Assembly: GCA_007570785.1 (NCBI GenBank)
Contig: ML660774.1
Location: 4,953,433-5,017,432, forward strand
DNA from: Antilocapra americana
Taxonomy: Eukaryota > Chordata > Mammalia > Artiodactyla > Antilocapridae
Length of the DNA: 64,000 nucleotides
Direction: 5' to 3'
Below are positions 22,693 to 33,828 of this stretch, one piece after another (position 1 is the first letter of the stretch; the number at the start of each line of letters is the position of its first letter). The notes beneath the pieces are model-generated. The model did not search any database, had not been told where the DNA came from, and was given only the letters and a program-made list of their open reading frames with translations. The translations under genes were made by a program, and so were the position numbers.

Positions 22693-22987
22693 TCATTTTC
22701 CCCTTTTCCACCCAGCCTTCCAGATAGATGTGTGCACTCCTGTGGCTAGTCATGAATCCTGTTATTCAGCAAAGGGCCAGAGACCTGGGTTTATGGTGAT
22801 CACGGCAGTCATATCTGTCCATGTGTCTTGGGACAAACTGGACCCTAATCTGCCCATCTTTTCCTCCCCTCCTCCACCACCAACCTCTTTTTCCTATGGC
22901 TATCTCGGCACCCAATACTAACAGATACTTAGAGAATCTTTCTATTAGGGCTCCTCAACCCTGTGCTTCCTCATAGACACCATTTGT

Positions 22988-23198
22988 TGTCATCGTTGTT
23001 TAGTTGCTAAGTCGTGTCTAACTCTTTTGAGACCCGGTGGACTGTAGCCTACCAGGCTCCTCTGTCCATGAGATTTCCCAGTCAAGAATACTGGAGTGGG
23101 TTGCCACTTCCTTCTCCAGGGGATCTTCCCAATCAAACTCAAATCTCCTGCATTGCCAGGCAGATTCTTTACCATTGAGCCACCAGGGGAGCCCTCAT
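22988..23198 (-). mobile_element. Bov-tA SINE, reverse
   Basis: Reverse Bov-tA: 'ttgtttagttgctaagtcgt' at the left, 'tggagtgggttgccacttcc' in the middle and 'accattgagccaccagggga' at the tRNA end. Confidence 0.94.
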
Positions 23199-23314
23199 AC
23201 CTATACTTCATTGATTTTAGTATAAAATCCTTTCTACCCTGCTGGACTCTTTTGTCCACTACTGCCAAACACATAGTATAGGGACTTAGTCAACAATTAT
23301 TGAGTGTTTACTTA

Positions 23315-23590
23315 TTTCATCACAAAAACCCCTCCTTTATGACACCTTCTCTGATTCTGTGTCTTTCACTGAAGTTATCCCATCTCAGATAACTGATAGT
23401 TCTTTATTAACTATTTGCTATTTTCTGCCCTGCGTTGCCATTATAGTTATCTGTGGCATGTCTCTCCCTCTCACTTGATAAACCATGAAGTCCCCATCAG
23501 GAGAGAATGTCAATCCTTTTTGTCATTACACTATCTCAACTATATTTAAACAATAGCATATCCTCAGTAAATGTGGAAGATTGAGTAAGC
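23315..23590 (+). mobile_element. Probable L2 3' fragment
   Basis: Forward L2-like 3' sequence: 'gacaccttctctgattctgt', then 'aaaccatgaagtccccatca' and a 'cctcagtaaatgtggaaga' end, matching the L2 UTR layout ('gagctcc', then '...tcaataaat'). Confidence 0.55.
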
Positions 23591-25240
23591 AAAATGAAAA
23601 ATAAATAACTTGTCAAATCTAACAGTTCCCTACCTAAGACATGTCATCAGTTCTGGGAACACTCCTATCATAGTTTCCAGTAAAGAAATGTTTTCGTTCT
23701 TGATTATCCAAAGAACATTGTTGGGATTACTGATTGATATCAAATTAGAATTCAAGTACTATTCAAGTTTGAAGCCATAGGTCCCTATGAATTGAGTCAT
23801 GTGGGAGAAAGATGTCCAGGAAAGAGAGGGGAGCTGTATCCCATAATCCCCCAGGGGCAGAGACTCTATGCGACAGGATGCACTGTGGCTAGCAGGATGC
23901 AAAGAGCCGATTTTTCACTTCCAAATGTAAACAGGTACAATCCAGGAATAGTTATTTCCCATGGGAGCTCCCTAACTATTTTAACAAGAGAACTGGAGCA
24001 TTGAGGACAGAAAATCCAACACTGACTTCCAGGGCCTAACCACAGATAAAAAATTGATTACATTTTTGTTGGTTTGAGAGGTTTCCAGATAACGATTATT
24101 TTATTTCTAAACTGCAGCAGGCCATTGAAATTGTAAGCTGCTGTAACGCCACCTACATGGCAGCAAAGGACCATAGCAAAAATCAATACGCTCCATCTCT
24201 TCATTCACATGGATTTGAGCATATAGGTAATGAAGTGTATTCATTCAGGTATAAATGGCTGCCACTAAATAATGGGTCTCAAATAAGTTTGCACTGCCCA
24301 GTAGTTTGATGACATATTGCATTTTAGATTGATCAGTATATTGCTGATTATTGAGCAGAGCTGTATTTAAATAGTAAAACGAAATTAATTAATTAATAGG
24401 AGTATCAGATTGGAAGGCATAGGGCAAAATATTACTTCCTATAATCTGTCTTTAGCATTAATGCCTCACTGATAGTCTGAAATGCCTACCTATACATTTT
24501 GCCCTGTGTCCACAGTAAGGCATATGCTCAAAATATATAAATTTATTTTCTTAAACAGCTAGATGCCTGCCTACATCTTCCCTTCAATTCATACAGAAAT
24601 TGCCTGTGGAAATGGGATACATACCAGCAAGCAAGTGAGCAGCTAGGAAGCTGAATGTATATTGGTATGAAATTTGAAAACACACGTAGATGGACTCAAA
24701 AACGCTTCTTTTTCTGCAAACCCCAAAATGGAATTCCATTATAGTCACCGATCGGATATGCACAAGTGGGTGTATTTGCTTCTCAAGGCTAATGATTGTT
24801 CATCAGCAACAGGATAGCATGTCCCATCATCTTTCTTCACTAACAGGGGAAGGATATTCTAGATGAGATGTGTGAACACAGACCAGGGAGTTTGTACGAG
24901 CATGTAAGCAATTTCTACGTTAGGGAGGGGGAAAAAGAATCCACACCAAAGATTTGACATACAGCGGAGAATTATTCAATCTGAAAGTTACTGTTGATGT
25001 GACTGACAAAAACATCTTGACATTTGAGTCTTTTAACTGCCCGTCTATCACAGGATGGCTCTAGTGATTAGTTTACTTGAAGAAACTAGCAAGGAAAGTT
25101 AAAGAGCCATTTTACCTTTCATATGGCTCAGAGACTAATTTAGAGACACAATGCATGTACTTATAAGAAAGGTGAGCTTTTAAGTGGGGGTTCTGACCAT
25201 AGGACATTTATTTAAATTCAGAAACACCACTATACAGAGA
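23591..25240. other. 1.65 kb unique stretch, candidate conserved block
   Basis: No repeat is recognised. Positions 24080-24480 contain homeodomain-type words such as 'aaattaattaattaatagg' (24383-24401). It may be conserved non-coding DNA, which only cross-species comparison can show. No coding exon is evident. Confidence 0.4.
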
Positions 25241-25248
25241 AGTGGATT

Positions 25249-25528
25249 TTTTTTTTCTTTCGGTTGTTCTGGGTCTTCACTGCTACACAGGCTTTTCTCT
25301 AGCTGTGGTGAGCGGGGGGCTGCTCTCTAGTTTCCATGCATAGGTTTCCCATTGCAGGGACTTCTCTTGTTGCAGAGCACAGGCTCTGGCGCACACAGGC
25401 TTCAGTAGTTGTGGCACCTGAGCTTAGCTGCTCCACAGCATGTGGAATCTTCCCTATCCAGGGATCAAACCCATGTATTTTGCACTGGCAAGTGGATTCT
25501 TTACTACTGAGCCTCCAAGCAAGCCCCA
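25249..25528 (-). mobile_element. CHR-type SINE with 9-base TSD
   Basis: Nearly full-length reverse CHR SINE: poly-T tail at the left, 'tggtgagcggggggctgctc', 'gttgcagagcacaggctctg' and 'ccagggatcaaacccatgta', with the tRNA-like end 'actactgagcctccaagc'. A 9-base direct repeat 'aagtggatt' flanks it (25240-25248 and 25529-25537). Confidence 0.93.
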
Positions 25529-25556
25529 AAGTGGATTAAATAACATACACTTTGTT

Positions 25557-25871
25557 TTGCTACAGCTTTTTTTTTTTCTTTCTTTTTTTTACCGGTCATA
25601 TGCCACGTGTAACCTCAGGTTGGTTTTGATTTTGTACAGTCCATAATACTTAGATACAAGTTTCACTATTATCCAGGGTTCCGGTGTCTGTTTAGTGTCC
25701 AGGAATCTGCTTGTGTCTGTATTTGTGGCCTGTGGTTCAGTTGTGCTATACTGTGCTCCTTACAGAGTTGGAAATTCCTGGTTCAACCCCATCATTGACC
25801 AGTTAGCTTCCTGCACTGCTACACTGAAGAAGGATCTTATTTTATTAATACCTATTTCAGTTATAAAGATC
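25557..25871. other. Short unique stretch with T-runs
   Basis: About 315 bases between a SINE and an LTR, with T-rich runs near 25568-25590. No gene is recognised. Confidence 0.45.
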
Positions 25872-26319
25872 TGGTAGAGTGAAAAATGACCCCCAGAGGT
25901 GTCAATTCTTTCATTCCCTGGGATCTATAACTGTTATCTTAGATGGAAAAAGGACCTTTGCAGATGTGGTTCAACTAAGAATATAGAGATGAGACTTTCC
26001 TGAATTATCTGGATGGGCATAATGTAATCACAAGGGTTCTTACAAGAGGGAAACAAGAAAGTCAAAGGTAGGGAGGTACTGTGATGACAGAGGAGTGACT
26101 ACAATCATGTGGCCATGAGCCTCCAGGACCTGGAGGTTGAAGGAACAGCATATCCCCTGGAACCTCCAGAAGGAGCCAACCTTGCTGATGCCTTGATTTT
26201 AGCCCCTTAGAACTCCATTTGGATTTCTGACCTTTAGTGCTATAAGAGGGCAAATGGGTGTTATTTTCAGCCACTAAAGTAATGGTAATTGGTTATAGCC
26301 TCAATAGAAAACTAATACA
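25872..26319 (+). mobile_element. MaLR solitary LTR (MLT1-type)
   Basis: An old ERVL-MaLR long terminal repeat of about 448 bases, running from TG at 25872 to CA at 26318-26319. Landmarks in order: 'acctttgcagatgtggttca', 'aatgtaatcacaagggttct', 'gccttgattttagcccctta', 'cagccactaaagtaatggta' and the end 'aatagaaaactaataca'. There is no internal retroviral sequence on either side, so it is a solitary LTR with no coding content. Confidence 0.8.
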
Positions 26320-26454
26320 AAGAGGGTTGAGGAAAATTTTAATAAGTGAGTCACAGGGATTACTGACCCCTCTAAGGAGAGAAATAATAAGATAATTCAT
26401 ATACAAGGAAACGAACCCAGGATCCATGGGAGAAAAGCAATGTGCTTTAAAATA

Positions 26455-26645
26455 AAACAGAAGCAAGTTCAAAAATCACTTTCCTTGCTTACTAGTTATT
26501 TGACCTTTGGGAATTTACCTCCGAAACTCAGTATCTGCAACTATGAAGTGGCAACAAAAATGGACGCTGTGCAGGAGTATTGCAAAAAAACAACAAAGAA
26601 GATTTCTGCACATCTGGCACTTTGTAAACATGAGCAAATCTAAGT
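26455..26645 (+). mobile_element. MIR SINE
   Basis: Forward MIR: 'ccttgcttactagttatttg', 'acctttgggaatttacctc' and 'actcagtatctgcaactatg' match the tRNA-proximal and core regions. Diverged. Confidence 0.7.
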
Positions 26646-26659
26646 CATCTCCTCCCTCT

Positions 26660-26803
26660 ATATTTTTTTGGCTGTTCTGTGTCTTAGTTGTGGCACACAG
26701 GGATCTTTAGTTGTAGCATGTGGGATCTAATTCCTTGACCAGGGATCAAACTCGGGCCCCCTGCATTGGGAGTGTGGAGTCTTAGCAACAGGACCACCAC
26801 TCT
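26660..26803 (-). mobile_element. CHR-type SINE, reverse
   Basis: Reverse CHR: 'ttttggctgttctgtgtctt', 'tgtagcatgtgggatctaat', 'ccagggatcaaactcgggcc' and 'gcaacaggaccaccac'. Confidence 0.85.
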
Positions 26804-29295
26804 GTTTTAAAAATCCAGAGCTATCAGCCTTCTCACTCAAAGATTCTGGATTTCAGGAGGAAAAAAAAATTATGCTATTATAATAGATTTAGAATCAATA
26901 CATAATTTTGTTGATTATTATATTAGTCATAGAAGACCCTGAACTTAGACCTTGACAATAATGAGATCACTGAGAGGAAAACTCCCAGACACTAGAGCTT
27001 ATGAACCCATACGACAAATGTGTACATGTAAATGAACAAGACATAGTAATAAAGTGATATAACATGTAACTAAGGATCCATTAAAGCACAGAGGGCAGAA
27101 TTATCGATTCTGATTAGGGAACTCAAGGATACCAACCCAGGAGCAGTGGCATTGGACATAAGCTTTGAAGAAGGAGCAGTATTTCCTCAAGTAAAATGTA
27201 TTTGTAAAGGTCTCAGATGAAAGAGAGAGGATATGCAAATCTAGGAACCTAGGCTATTCAGGAACGGGCAAATAGTCCCGTATGGTTGAGATTGAGGAAT
27301 TTAGGGAGTCAAGGCACACCTCCAGTTTTCTCAGCTTGGATGACCAGATAGGAATATCAGCAGAGACTGCTAGAGGAAGGAAAAGTTATGAGGAAAGAGA
27401 GGATAGAAGAAAATGGGTCCAAACTGGGATGATTGCATTTGGGGAGGCTGACAGAAACACCATATGGGGATATGCAGCAAGCAGTGAAGAATCTGGAGTA
27501 GGTTGAATTATTTTGACTCAAGCTATTTGTCTGCCAAACCAAATGTCCTTCCTATAACCATATGAATATGCACTACAGAATATTTTAAGATAACAGGCTT
27601 CAAAATTGAAAGAATCACTTGACAGGCTATTTTTCTACCCAAAGAGTTGAATATCTTCTTCTGTAACTATTCTTATTTATGTCTCTTGTGAATATTTTGC
27701 AAGCTTTTACTATTACATTTGGTGTATATACCTGTTTCAGCATTGAAAAATTCATCATATAGTTCTTCTCAATTATGCCCCACAGAAGTGATAATTAAGG
27801 CTCTTTCTAGATACACTGGTTCCAACATTTTGGCCAAAAAGCTCTTTTGGAATAAACTTATGCAAGAATTATGAAAGTACTTTCCACATCAAGAAAATGA
27901 GTTATAAGTTAAGTAGACCTGCAAAACAGTGTGGATTTTATTGTCCTGAATATCTGAACTGTGAATTTCCTGACCCTCAGAAAATTAGATCGAGACTGGC
28001 TGCATACGAATGTTTAATGTTGAAGGCAAATATTGCCTTTAAATGATGGTTGATTCCTCTACCCTTGAAAATATTTATTTATCTTTTGCCGAGTGAACAT
28101 ATTATTTGTTTCTTTTTTTCCCATTCATTCTAGCTACTAGGGACTAAGAGACTTAAGTCAAAATGATACAAAGCAGACCAGCCAGTTTGGCTAAATGAGT
28201 GTCCTAAAAATTTCTTCATAGAACTTCTGGCTTTTTTTAAAGCTTTGAGATATCATAAAAATTGTAGAAATGCTAACCTTTTTTGCCAACATCTTTTCAA
28301 TATTTCTAGATAGAGAATTTCAGGTCATTGTTCTAGGAATGAGAAAACTAACATGAATACAGTATTATCTTAAGAGTTTTCTTTCACAATTGCTTTTAAC
28401 TCTAGGAAAAAAAATTGTCATAATGTATAGCTGCCTAATGCTACTTCAGGACATATACAGTAAAGCATAGTTGTACTGGTAATTTATAGTTACAGAGAAA
28501 TCAACCCAAACATAAGTTCCTTTTGAAACTTTTGTGCATGCTTTAAAAAGCATGATGTAGAATGGACTCTGGAAGGTAGTAGCTTTTCACTTTCTCTCCA
28601 CTCTGAATGCCAGTTTCTCTGTCTTTGCTGTGTCTAGCAGATTCTGGGCTTGTAGACACATGGATATCATTAAGACTTGTGTCTCCAGATGAGGCTTCAC
28701 CTGGGGTCTTCTTCCAAAGGTCAGAGGCTGGATACCACTGTCAGTGTGCCTTTAGCACAGATCAGAACAGGGGCATGCAGGGGAGCTTGACTCACCATGA
28801 TGAGCGTTAACGTAGACAAGTCACGTTAAATAGTCTTCCTGATCCCAGCAAACCAAGGAAGTGACAACTGCACCCTCCCTAGGCAAGGAGTGGGAGTAGT
28901 GACTGCTCCAAGCCAACCATGATAGGGGATGTTCCCACTTCCATCTCTTGCAGGACAGTCACTACCAAGCCACATCAAACTGACAAGTTAAAAGGTCAAT
29001 CTGTCTCCTGGAGACAGTGGGACACATGCAGCCAAAGAAATCAACAAGCCTCCGAAACATCTAGGAAAACAAAGCTCTTGGAGGACACAGACCATAACTT
29101 AAGAACTTAGAAAAATATGATTAATCAGGAAATCAAGCACAGTACCCAAAACACCAGACAAATTGATGACAAAACTAAACAGTAAACAGACATGAATTTT
29201 GTGCCTTACAAATCTAGTAGGTTGATTGAAGATAGGCAGCCTTGAGGTTTAAACTAGATCTCAAGGTTTTTTTTATTTTAAACCCAAATCCACCA
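26804..29295. other. 2.5 kb stretch without a recognised gene
   Basis: Mostly AT-rich and unique in appearance. Positions 27110-27500 may contain more of the ancient repeat suspected at 10585 ('gagcagtggcattggacata'). A 74-codon frame at 27282-27506 and frames at 28607-29110 have no recognised motif. An imperfect palindrome 'aaggcaaatattgcctt' lies near 28023. Confidence 0.45.
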
Positions 29296-29856
29296 TCAAT
29301 TCAGTTCAGTTCAGTCACTCACTAGTGTCTGACTCTTTGTGACCCCATAGACTGTAGCACGCCAGGCTTCCTTGTCCATCACCAACTCACAGAGTTTGCT
29401 CAAATTCACGTCCATTGAGTCGGTGATGTAATCCAACCATCTCATCCTCTGTCATCCCTTCTCCTGGATTCAATCTTTCCCAGCATCAGGGTCCTTTCCA
29501 GTCAGTCAGTTCTTTGCATCAGGTGGCCAAAGTATTGAAGTTTCAGCTTCAGTATCAGTCCTTTCAATGAACATTCAGGACTGATTTCCTTTAGGATGGA
29601 CTGGTTGGATCTCCTTGCAGGCCAAGGGACTCTCAAGAGTCTTCTCCAACACCACAGTTCCAAAAGCATCAATTCTTCAGCACTCAGCTTTCTTGATAGT
29701 CCAACTCTCAAATCCATACATGACTACTGGGAAAACCATAGCTTTGACTAACTGGACCTTTGTTAGCAAAGTAATGCCTCTGTATTTTAATCTCTGTTTA
29801 GATTGGTCATAACTTTTCTTCTGAGGAGCAAGCATCTTTTAATTTCATGGCTGCAG

Positions 29857-30321
29857 TCACCATCTGCAGTGATTTTGCATTGCCCCCCCCCAAATAAAAT
29901 CTCTCACTGTTTCCATGGTTTCCCCACCTATTCGCCATGAAGTGATGGGACTGGATGCCATGATCTTAGTTTTCTGAATGTTGAATATTAGGCCACCCTT
30001 TTCACTGCCCTCTTTCACTTTCATCAAGAGGCTCTTTAGTTCTTCTTCACTTTCTGCCATAAGGGTGGTGTCATCTGCATATCTGATGTTATTGATATTT
30101 CTCCCAGCAATCTTGATTTCCGTTTGTGCTTCCTCCAGCCTGGCATTTCTCATGATGTACTCTGCATATAAGTTAAATAAGCAGGGTAACAATATACAGC
30201 CTTGACCTACTCCTTTCCTGATTTGGAACCAATCAGTTGTTCCATGTCCAGTTCTAACTGTTGCTTTTTGACCTGTATACAAATTTCTCAGGAGGCAGGT
30301 CAGGTCGTCTGGTATTCCCAT
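29857..30321 (-). pseudogene. BovB reverse-transcriptase fragment
   Basis: A 154-codon frame within the BovB copy that keeps the RT palm motif RYADDTT, with the catalytic YADD encoded at 30070-30081 (complement). It also keeps the upstream GVGQGCILLPCLFNLY segment of the fingers/palm region and the following SEEELKSLLMKVKEGSE helix. The upstream RT part lies in another frame (30327 and rightwards), so a frameshift separates the two. The product would be a partial domain without the endonuclease, and the element is not competent. Confidence 0.8.
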
Positions 30322-30326
30322 CTCTT

Positions 30327-30566
30327 TCAGAATTTTCCACAGTTTGTTGTGATCCCACAGTCAAATGTTTTGGCATAGTCAATAAAGCAGAAATAGATGT
30401 TTTTCTGGAACTCTCTTGCTCTTTTGATGATCCAGTGGATGTTAGCAATTTGATCTCTGGTTCCTCTGCCTTTTCTAAATACAGCTTGAACATCTGAAAG
30501 TTCACTGTTTACATACTGTTGAAGCCTGGCTTGGAGAATTTTGAGCATTACTTTGCTAGCGTGTGA
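30327..30566 (-). pseudogene. BovB RT N-terminal part, frameshifted
   Basis: Upstream portion of the same RT domain in a different frame. It shows the ILQARLQQYVNSELSDVQ stretch, then GRGTRDQIANIHWII and CFIDYAKTFDC (RT motif with the first catalytic Asp). The open frame extends further right into unrelated A-rich DNA (to 30821), which is chance. Confidence 0.75.
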
Positions 30567-30569
30567 AAT

Positions 30570-31315
30570 GAGTGCAAATCCAACATACATACATGAAAAC
30601 ATGAAGAAAAAGGTAAGAGAGTAGAATATGAGATCCAGAAGATCAAATTCCAGTGTTCCAAAAAAGGAAAAGGAAATCAGAGTGAGAGAGAAGTATGAAA
30701 TATAGATACACAGATTTTTACATATACATTTTAAATGAGTATATGTATATACACAAAATAATTCCAAATGTGTGTACTTTATTTGAGAAAAAATGCAAAT
30801 AGAAAAAAAATACCTTAACACTTTTTTTAGAGTTGAGATTTTGCAGGATATTTTCTCTGGTCATAAATAGAATTATAAGATGATTTATAAAAGATGATCC
30901 CCCCCCCAAAAAAATGGCCCTTTTCCTATATGAATCATTTGAGATTTAGTATATTGATAGAGAAAAAGAAAGAAAAGAAAGAAAAATGAAAAGAGTGGGG
31001 ATTGATAAATGCAGAAAGGAAGGGACAGAAAAGAAAGAAGGTAGAGAAGAGGAATTTAAAGATAGAATACAAAAATTTAGAAAGGACCAAAGTACAAAGA
31101 AAAAAACAATCTAAGAAAATTTGCCAAAGTTAAAAAATTATGCTAGAAATATAAAACAAAAGGAATAAAAATTATCTTAAATCTTGAAAATACCCATAAA
31201 ATAGAGAAATTCCTCAAGAATCTGATTAAGGAAAATAAGGAAAGAGAGAGAAACATATCTGTTGACAGTTAAATATTATTGAGGCACAACCAGGGATGCA
31301 GAAGGGATGGGTTTA
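30570..31315. other. A- and purine-rich stretch
   Basis: About 750 bases strongly biased to A on this strand, with GA-rich runs such as 'aaagaaagaaaagaaagaaa' near 30966. No gene is recognised. The long reverse frame over its left part is a product of low complexity. Confidence 0.6.
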
Positions 31316-31321
31316 AAATAA

Positions 31322-31538
31322 TATTGTTGTTGTTTAGTCACTAAGTTGTGTCTGACTGTTTGGTGACCCCATGGACTGTAGTCCACCAGGCTCCTCTGTC
31401 CACAGGATTTCCTAGGCAGGAATACTGGAGTGGGTTGTCATTTCCTTCTCCAGGGGATCGTCCATATCCAGACATCAGACCTGCATCTCCTACATTGGCA
31501 GGCAGATTCTTTACCACTGAGCCACCAGGGAATCCCTC
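31322..31538 (-). mobile_element. Bov-tA SINE, reverse
   Basis: Reverse Bov-tA: 'tgttgttgtttagtcactaa', 'tggagtgggttgtcatttcc' and 'accactgagccaccagggaa'. A short direct repeat AAATAAT (about 31316-31322 and 31539-31545) probably marks the target site. Confidence 0.94.
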
Positions 31539-31545
31539 AAATAAT

Positions 31546-32515
31546 GTTAAAGGAATGTAAATTCTACTACAGCAATGATACGAAAGCACAGAGGAAATGA
31601 ATAATATATTAGCAAAATGAAAGTTACTTATCTGACCTCTCCAAAATGCAGTCCACTTGAAAAGTGAAGATATTAGAAGACTACAGAAGGTTATTAGAAA
31701 TATAATCCACATCTTCTTTGAAGATGGACTTGAAGTCTTAAAACTCCAGCTCTCTCTAGGACAGAGAGCTTCTCTGACCCCACGCCTGAGATACCAAAGG
31801 CTGTTTTTCTCCTAGGAACTAGAGATACAGTGGAGGATGCTTAAATGAAATTTCAGAAATTCAGATTTAGAAAATCTACATTGAAAACCAAATTTGTCTC
31901 TTGAGTGCACTTTTGAATATGTGTCTCACGGCCAAAATTAAGTCTTGAGAAACATTACAACTGTGAAAAACAAACCTGTGAAAACCCAGCCTTTTCAGAG
32001 CTCTTCCTCAGAACAGCATGCTTTACATTGCTATTGGAAGGAAATAACATCAATGTTCCGAGATTAAAATGTGTCTCAGTAAATGTGTTCCTAAAAAGTT
32101 ATGGGTAAATCAAAATTTGTTCATTCATATCTTTCCATTGATTTGCATTATCATTTCACAGATGACTTATTTTCATTGCAAATTTTTTTTTTGAATTGGC
32201 AAGGCCTGTTAATATTTTTGTTTCAAGTTTGTCTCAGTCCCTTTGTTCGTGTGGGTAACGATCTATAAAACATTTCCACTGGCAGGAGACTTGCTGATCC
32301 ATACTGTGTGCCCTGACTTTTCAGAGCAGTTGGTGGGTCCCATCCTCAGAGCCCTGCTAGAAGCTCCACCCTTCCCAACAGCAGGTCAAACGCTATACAG
32401 ATAAATCACCAAAAGCAAACCCTTATCCCTCCACTCATTTGCCACTTGCCACACTGGCATTTTCTTTTTTAAAATCCTCTTTTATTTATATTTGGAGTCA
32501 AAACAAACCACTGTG
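31546..32515. other. Stretch without a recognised gene
   Basis: About 970 bases without a nameable repeat or exon. Confidence 0.5.
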
Positions 32516-32517
32516 TA

Positions 32518-32630
32518 TGTCTTTGTGCTTTTGAATAATCCACTTAGTCTCTCTGAGTCTCAGTTTTCTCATCGAAGAAATATGGGTTATGAAGCCTGTC
32601 CCTCACCAGGTTGTTTTGAGATAACATTTT
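32518..32630 (+). mobile_element. MIR fragment cut by an L1
   Basis: Forward MIR: 'ctgagtctcagttttctcat', 'aagaaatatgggttatgaag' and 'caccaggttgttttgagata'. It stops abruptly where the L1 3' end begins, so the L1 probably inserted into it. Confidence 0.7.
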
Positions 32631-32635
32631 ATCAG

Positions 32636-33419
32636 AAATATTTTTATTGAAGTATAGTTGATTTACTTGTTGATTACTATGTTAGTTGATTACTATGTTA
32701 ATTTCTGCTATACAGCAAAGTGATTCAGTTATATATATTCTTTTTTAATATTCTTTTCCATTGTGGTTTATTGTAGGATACTGAATAGTTTCCTGTGCTA
32801 TAAAGTAGAATCTTGTTTATTCATTCTTTGTATGAAAGCTTACAACTGCTAACCCCAACCTCCCACTCCTTCCTTCCCCCAACTCCCTTCCCCTTGGCAA
32901 CCACAAGTCTATTCTCTATGTCTGTGACTCTGTTTCTTGTTTTATAAATAGGTTCATTTGTATCATATTTTAGATTTCACATATAAGTGATACCATATGG
33001 TATTTGTCTTTCTCTGACTTCACTTAGTATGATAATCTCTAGGTCCATCAATATTGCTGTAGATGGCATTATTTCATCCTTTTTATGGCTGAGTAGTGTG
33101 CTCTTTTGTGTATTTACCACATCTTCTTTATCCATTCATCTGTCAATGAACATTTAGGGTTTTTTTTCATATCTTGGCTGTTGTGAACAGTGCTGCTATG
33201 AACATAGGGGTACTTATATCTTTTTAGGTTAAGTTTCATCTGGATATATGCCCAGGAGTGGGATTGCTGGATCATATGAGAATTCTACTTTTAGTTTTCT
33301 GAGGAACCTTCATACTGTTTTCCATAGTGGCTGCACCAACTTGCATTCCTACCAACAGTGTAGGAGGGTTCACTTTTCTCCACATCCTCTCCGGCATTTG
33401 TTATTTGTTGAGTTTTTAA
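32636..33419 (-). mobile_element. L1 3' end and ORF2 end, left part (split copy)
   Basis: Reverse L1 covering the 3' UTR ('tttattgaagtatagttgat') and the C-terminal ORF2 region ('ttagatttcacatataagtg', 'ttatccattcatctgtcaat', 'atatgcccaggagtgggatt', 'tccatagtggctgcaccaac'). It is interrupted by a Bov-tA at 33420. A 16-base tandem duplication lies within it at 32669-32700. Confidence 0.93.
32669..32700. repeat. 16-base perfect tandem duplication in L1
   Basis: GTTGATTACTATGTTA occurs twice in a row (32669-32684 and 32685-32700) in the L1 3' UTR, where the family normally has a single copy. Confidence 0.95.
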
Positions 33420-33620
33420 GGGTTTCCCAGGTGGTGCTAGTCATAAGCACCTGCCTGCCAACGCAGGAGGCTCAAGAGACGTGTCTTTGATCCCTGGGTT
33501 GGGAAGATCCCCTGGAGGAAACGGGGACCCGCCTCACTATTCTTCCCTGGAGAATCCCGTAGTTGGAGGAGCCTGGTGGGCTACAGTGCATGTTGTAGCA
33601 AAGAGATGGGCGTGACTGAA
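33420..33620 (+). mobile_element. Bov-tA SINE with perfect 10-base TSD in L1
   Basis: Forward Bov-tA inserted in the L1 copy: head 'cctgccaacgcaggaggctc', 'tgatccctgggttgggaaga', A unit 'ggagaatcccgtagttggag' and 'agcaaagagatgggcgtgac'. The direct repeat GAGTTTTTAA is perfect at 33410-33419 and 33621-33630. Confidence 0.95.
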
Positions 33621-33630
33621 GAGTTTTTAA

Positions 33631-33828
33631 TGATGTCCGTTCTGACCACTGTGAGGTGGTATCTCATTGTAGTTTTGATTTGCATATCACTAATAATTAG
33701 CAGTGTTAAGCATCTTTTCATATTCCTATTGGCCCTTTGTGTTTCTTCTTTAGAGAAATGTCTGTTTAGGTCTTTAGCCCATTTTTTGATTGGGTTGTTT
33801 GGCTTTGTTGCTGAATTATATGAGTAAG
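33631..33828 (-). mobile_element. L1 ORF2 segment, right part (split copy)
   Basis: Continuation of the L1 interrupted at 33420: 'ctgtgaggtggtatctcatt', 'ttgatttgcatatcactaat' and 'attgggttgtttggctttgt'. 5' truncated at about 33828. Confidence 0.92.

Larger units (their letters stand above)
29298..30566 (-). mobile_element. BovB LINE 3' part with RT remnant
   Basis: Reverse BovB, about 1.27 kb, covering the reverse-transcriptase region and 3' end. The 3' tail at the left is a 'ttcagttcagttcagtcact' repeat. The body follows BovB in order up to 'tgagcattactttgctagcg' at the 5' truncation. Confidence 0.95.

Noticed and set aside
29881..29889. C9 run as a frameshift signal in the BovB RT
   Set aside because: It lies near the end of the remnant frame, where decay is enough to explain it, and no programmed shifting is known for this family.
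30327..30821. 164-codon reverse open frame
   Set aside because: The C-terminal part is BovB RT. The N-terminal part is A-rich low-complexity DNA read as Phe/Ser/Ile-rich sequence. It is not a single protein.
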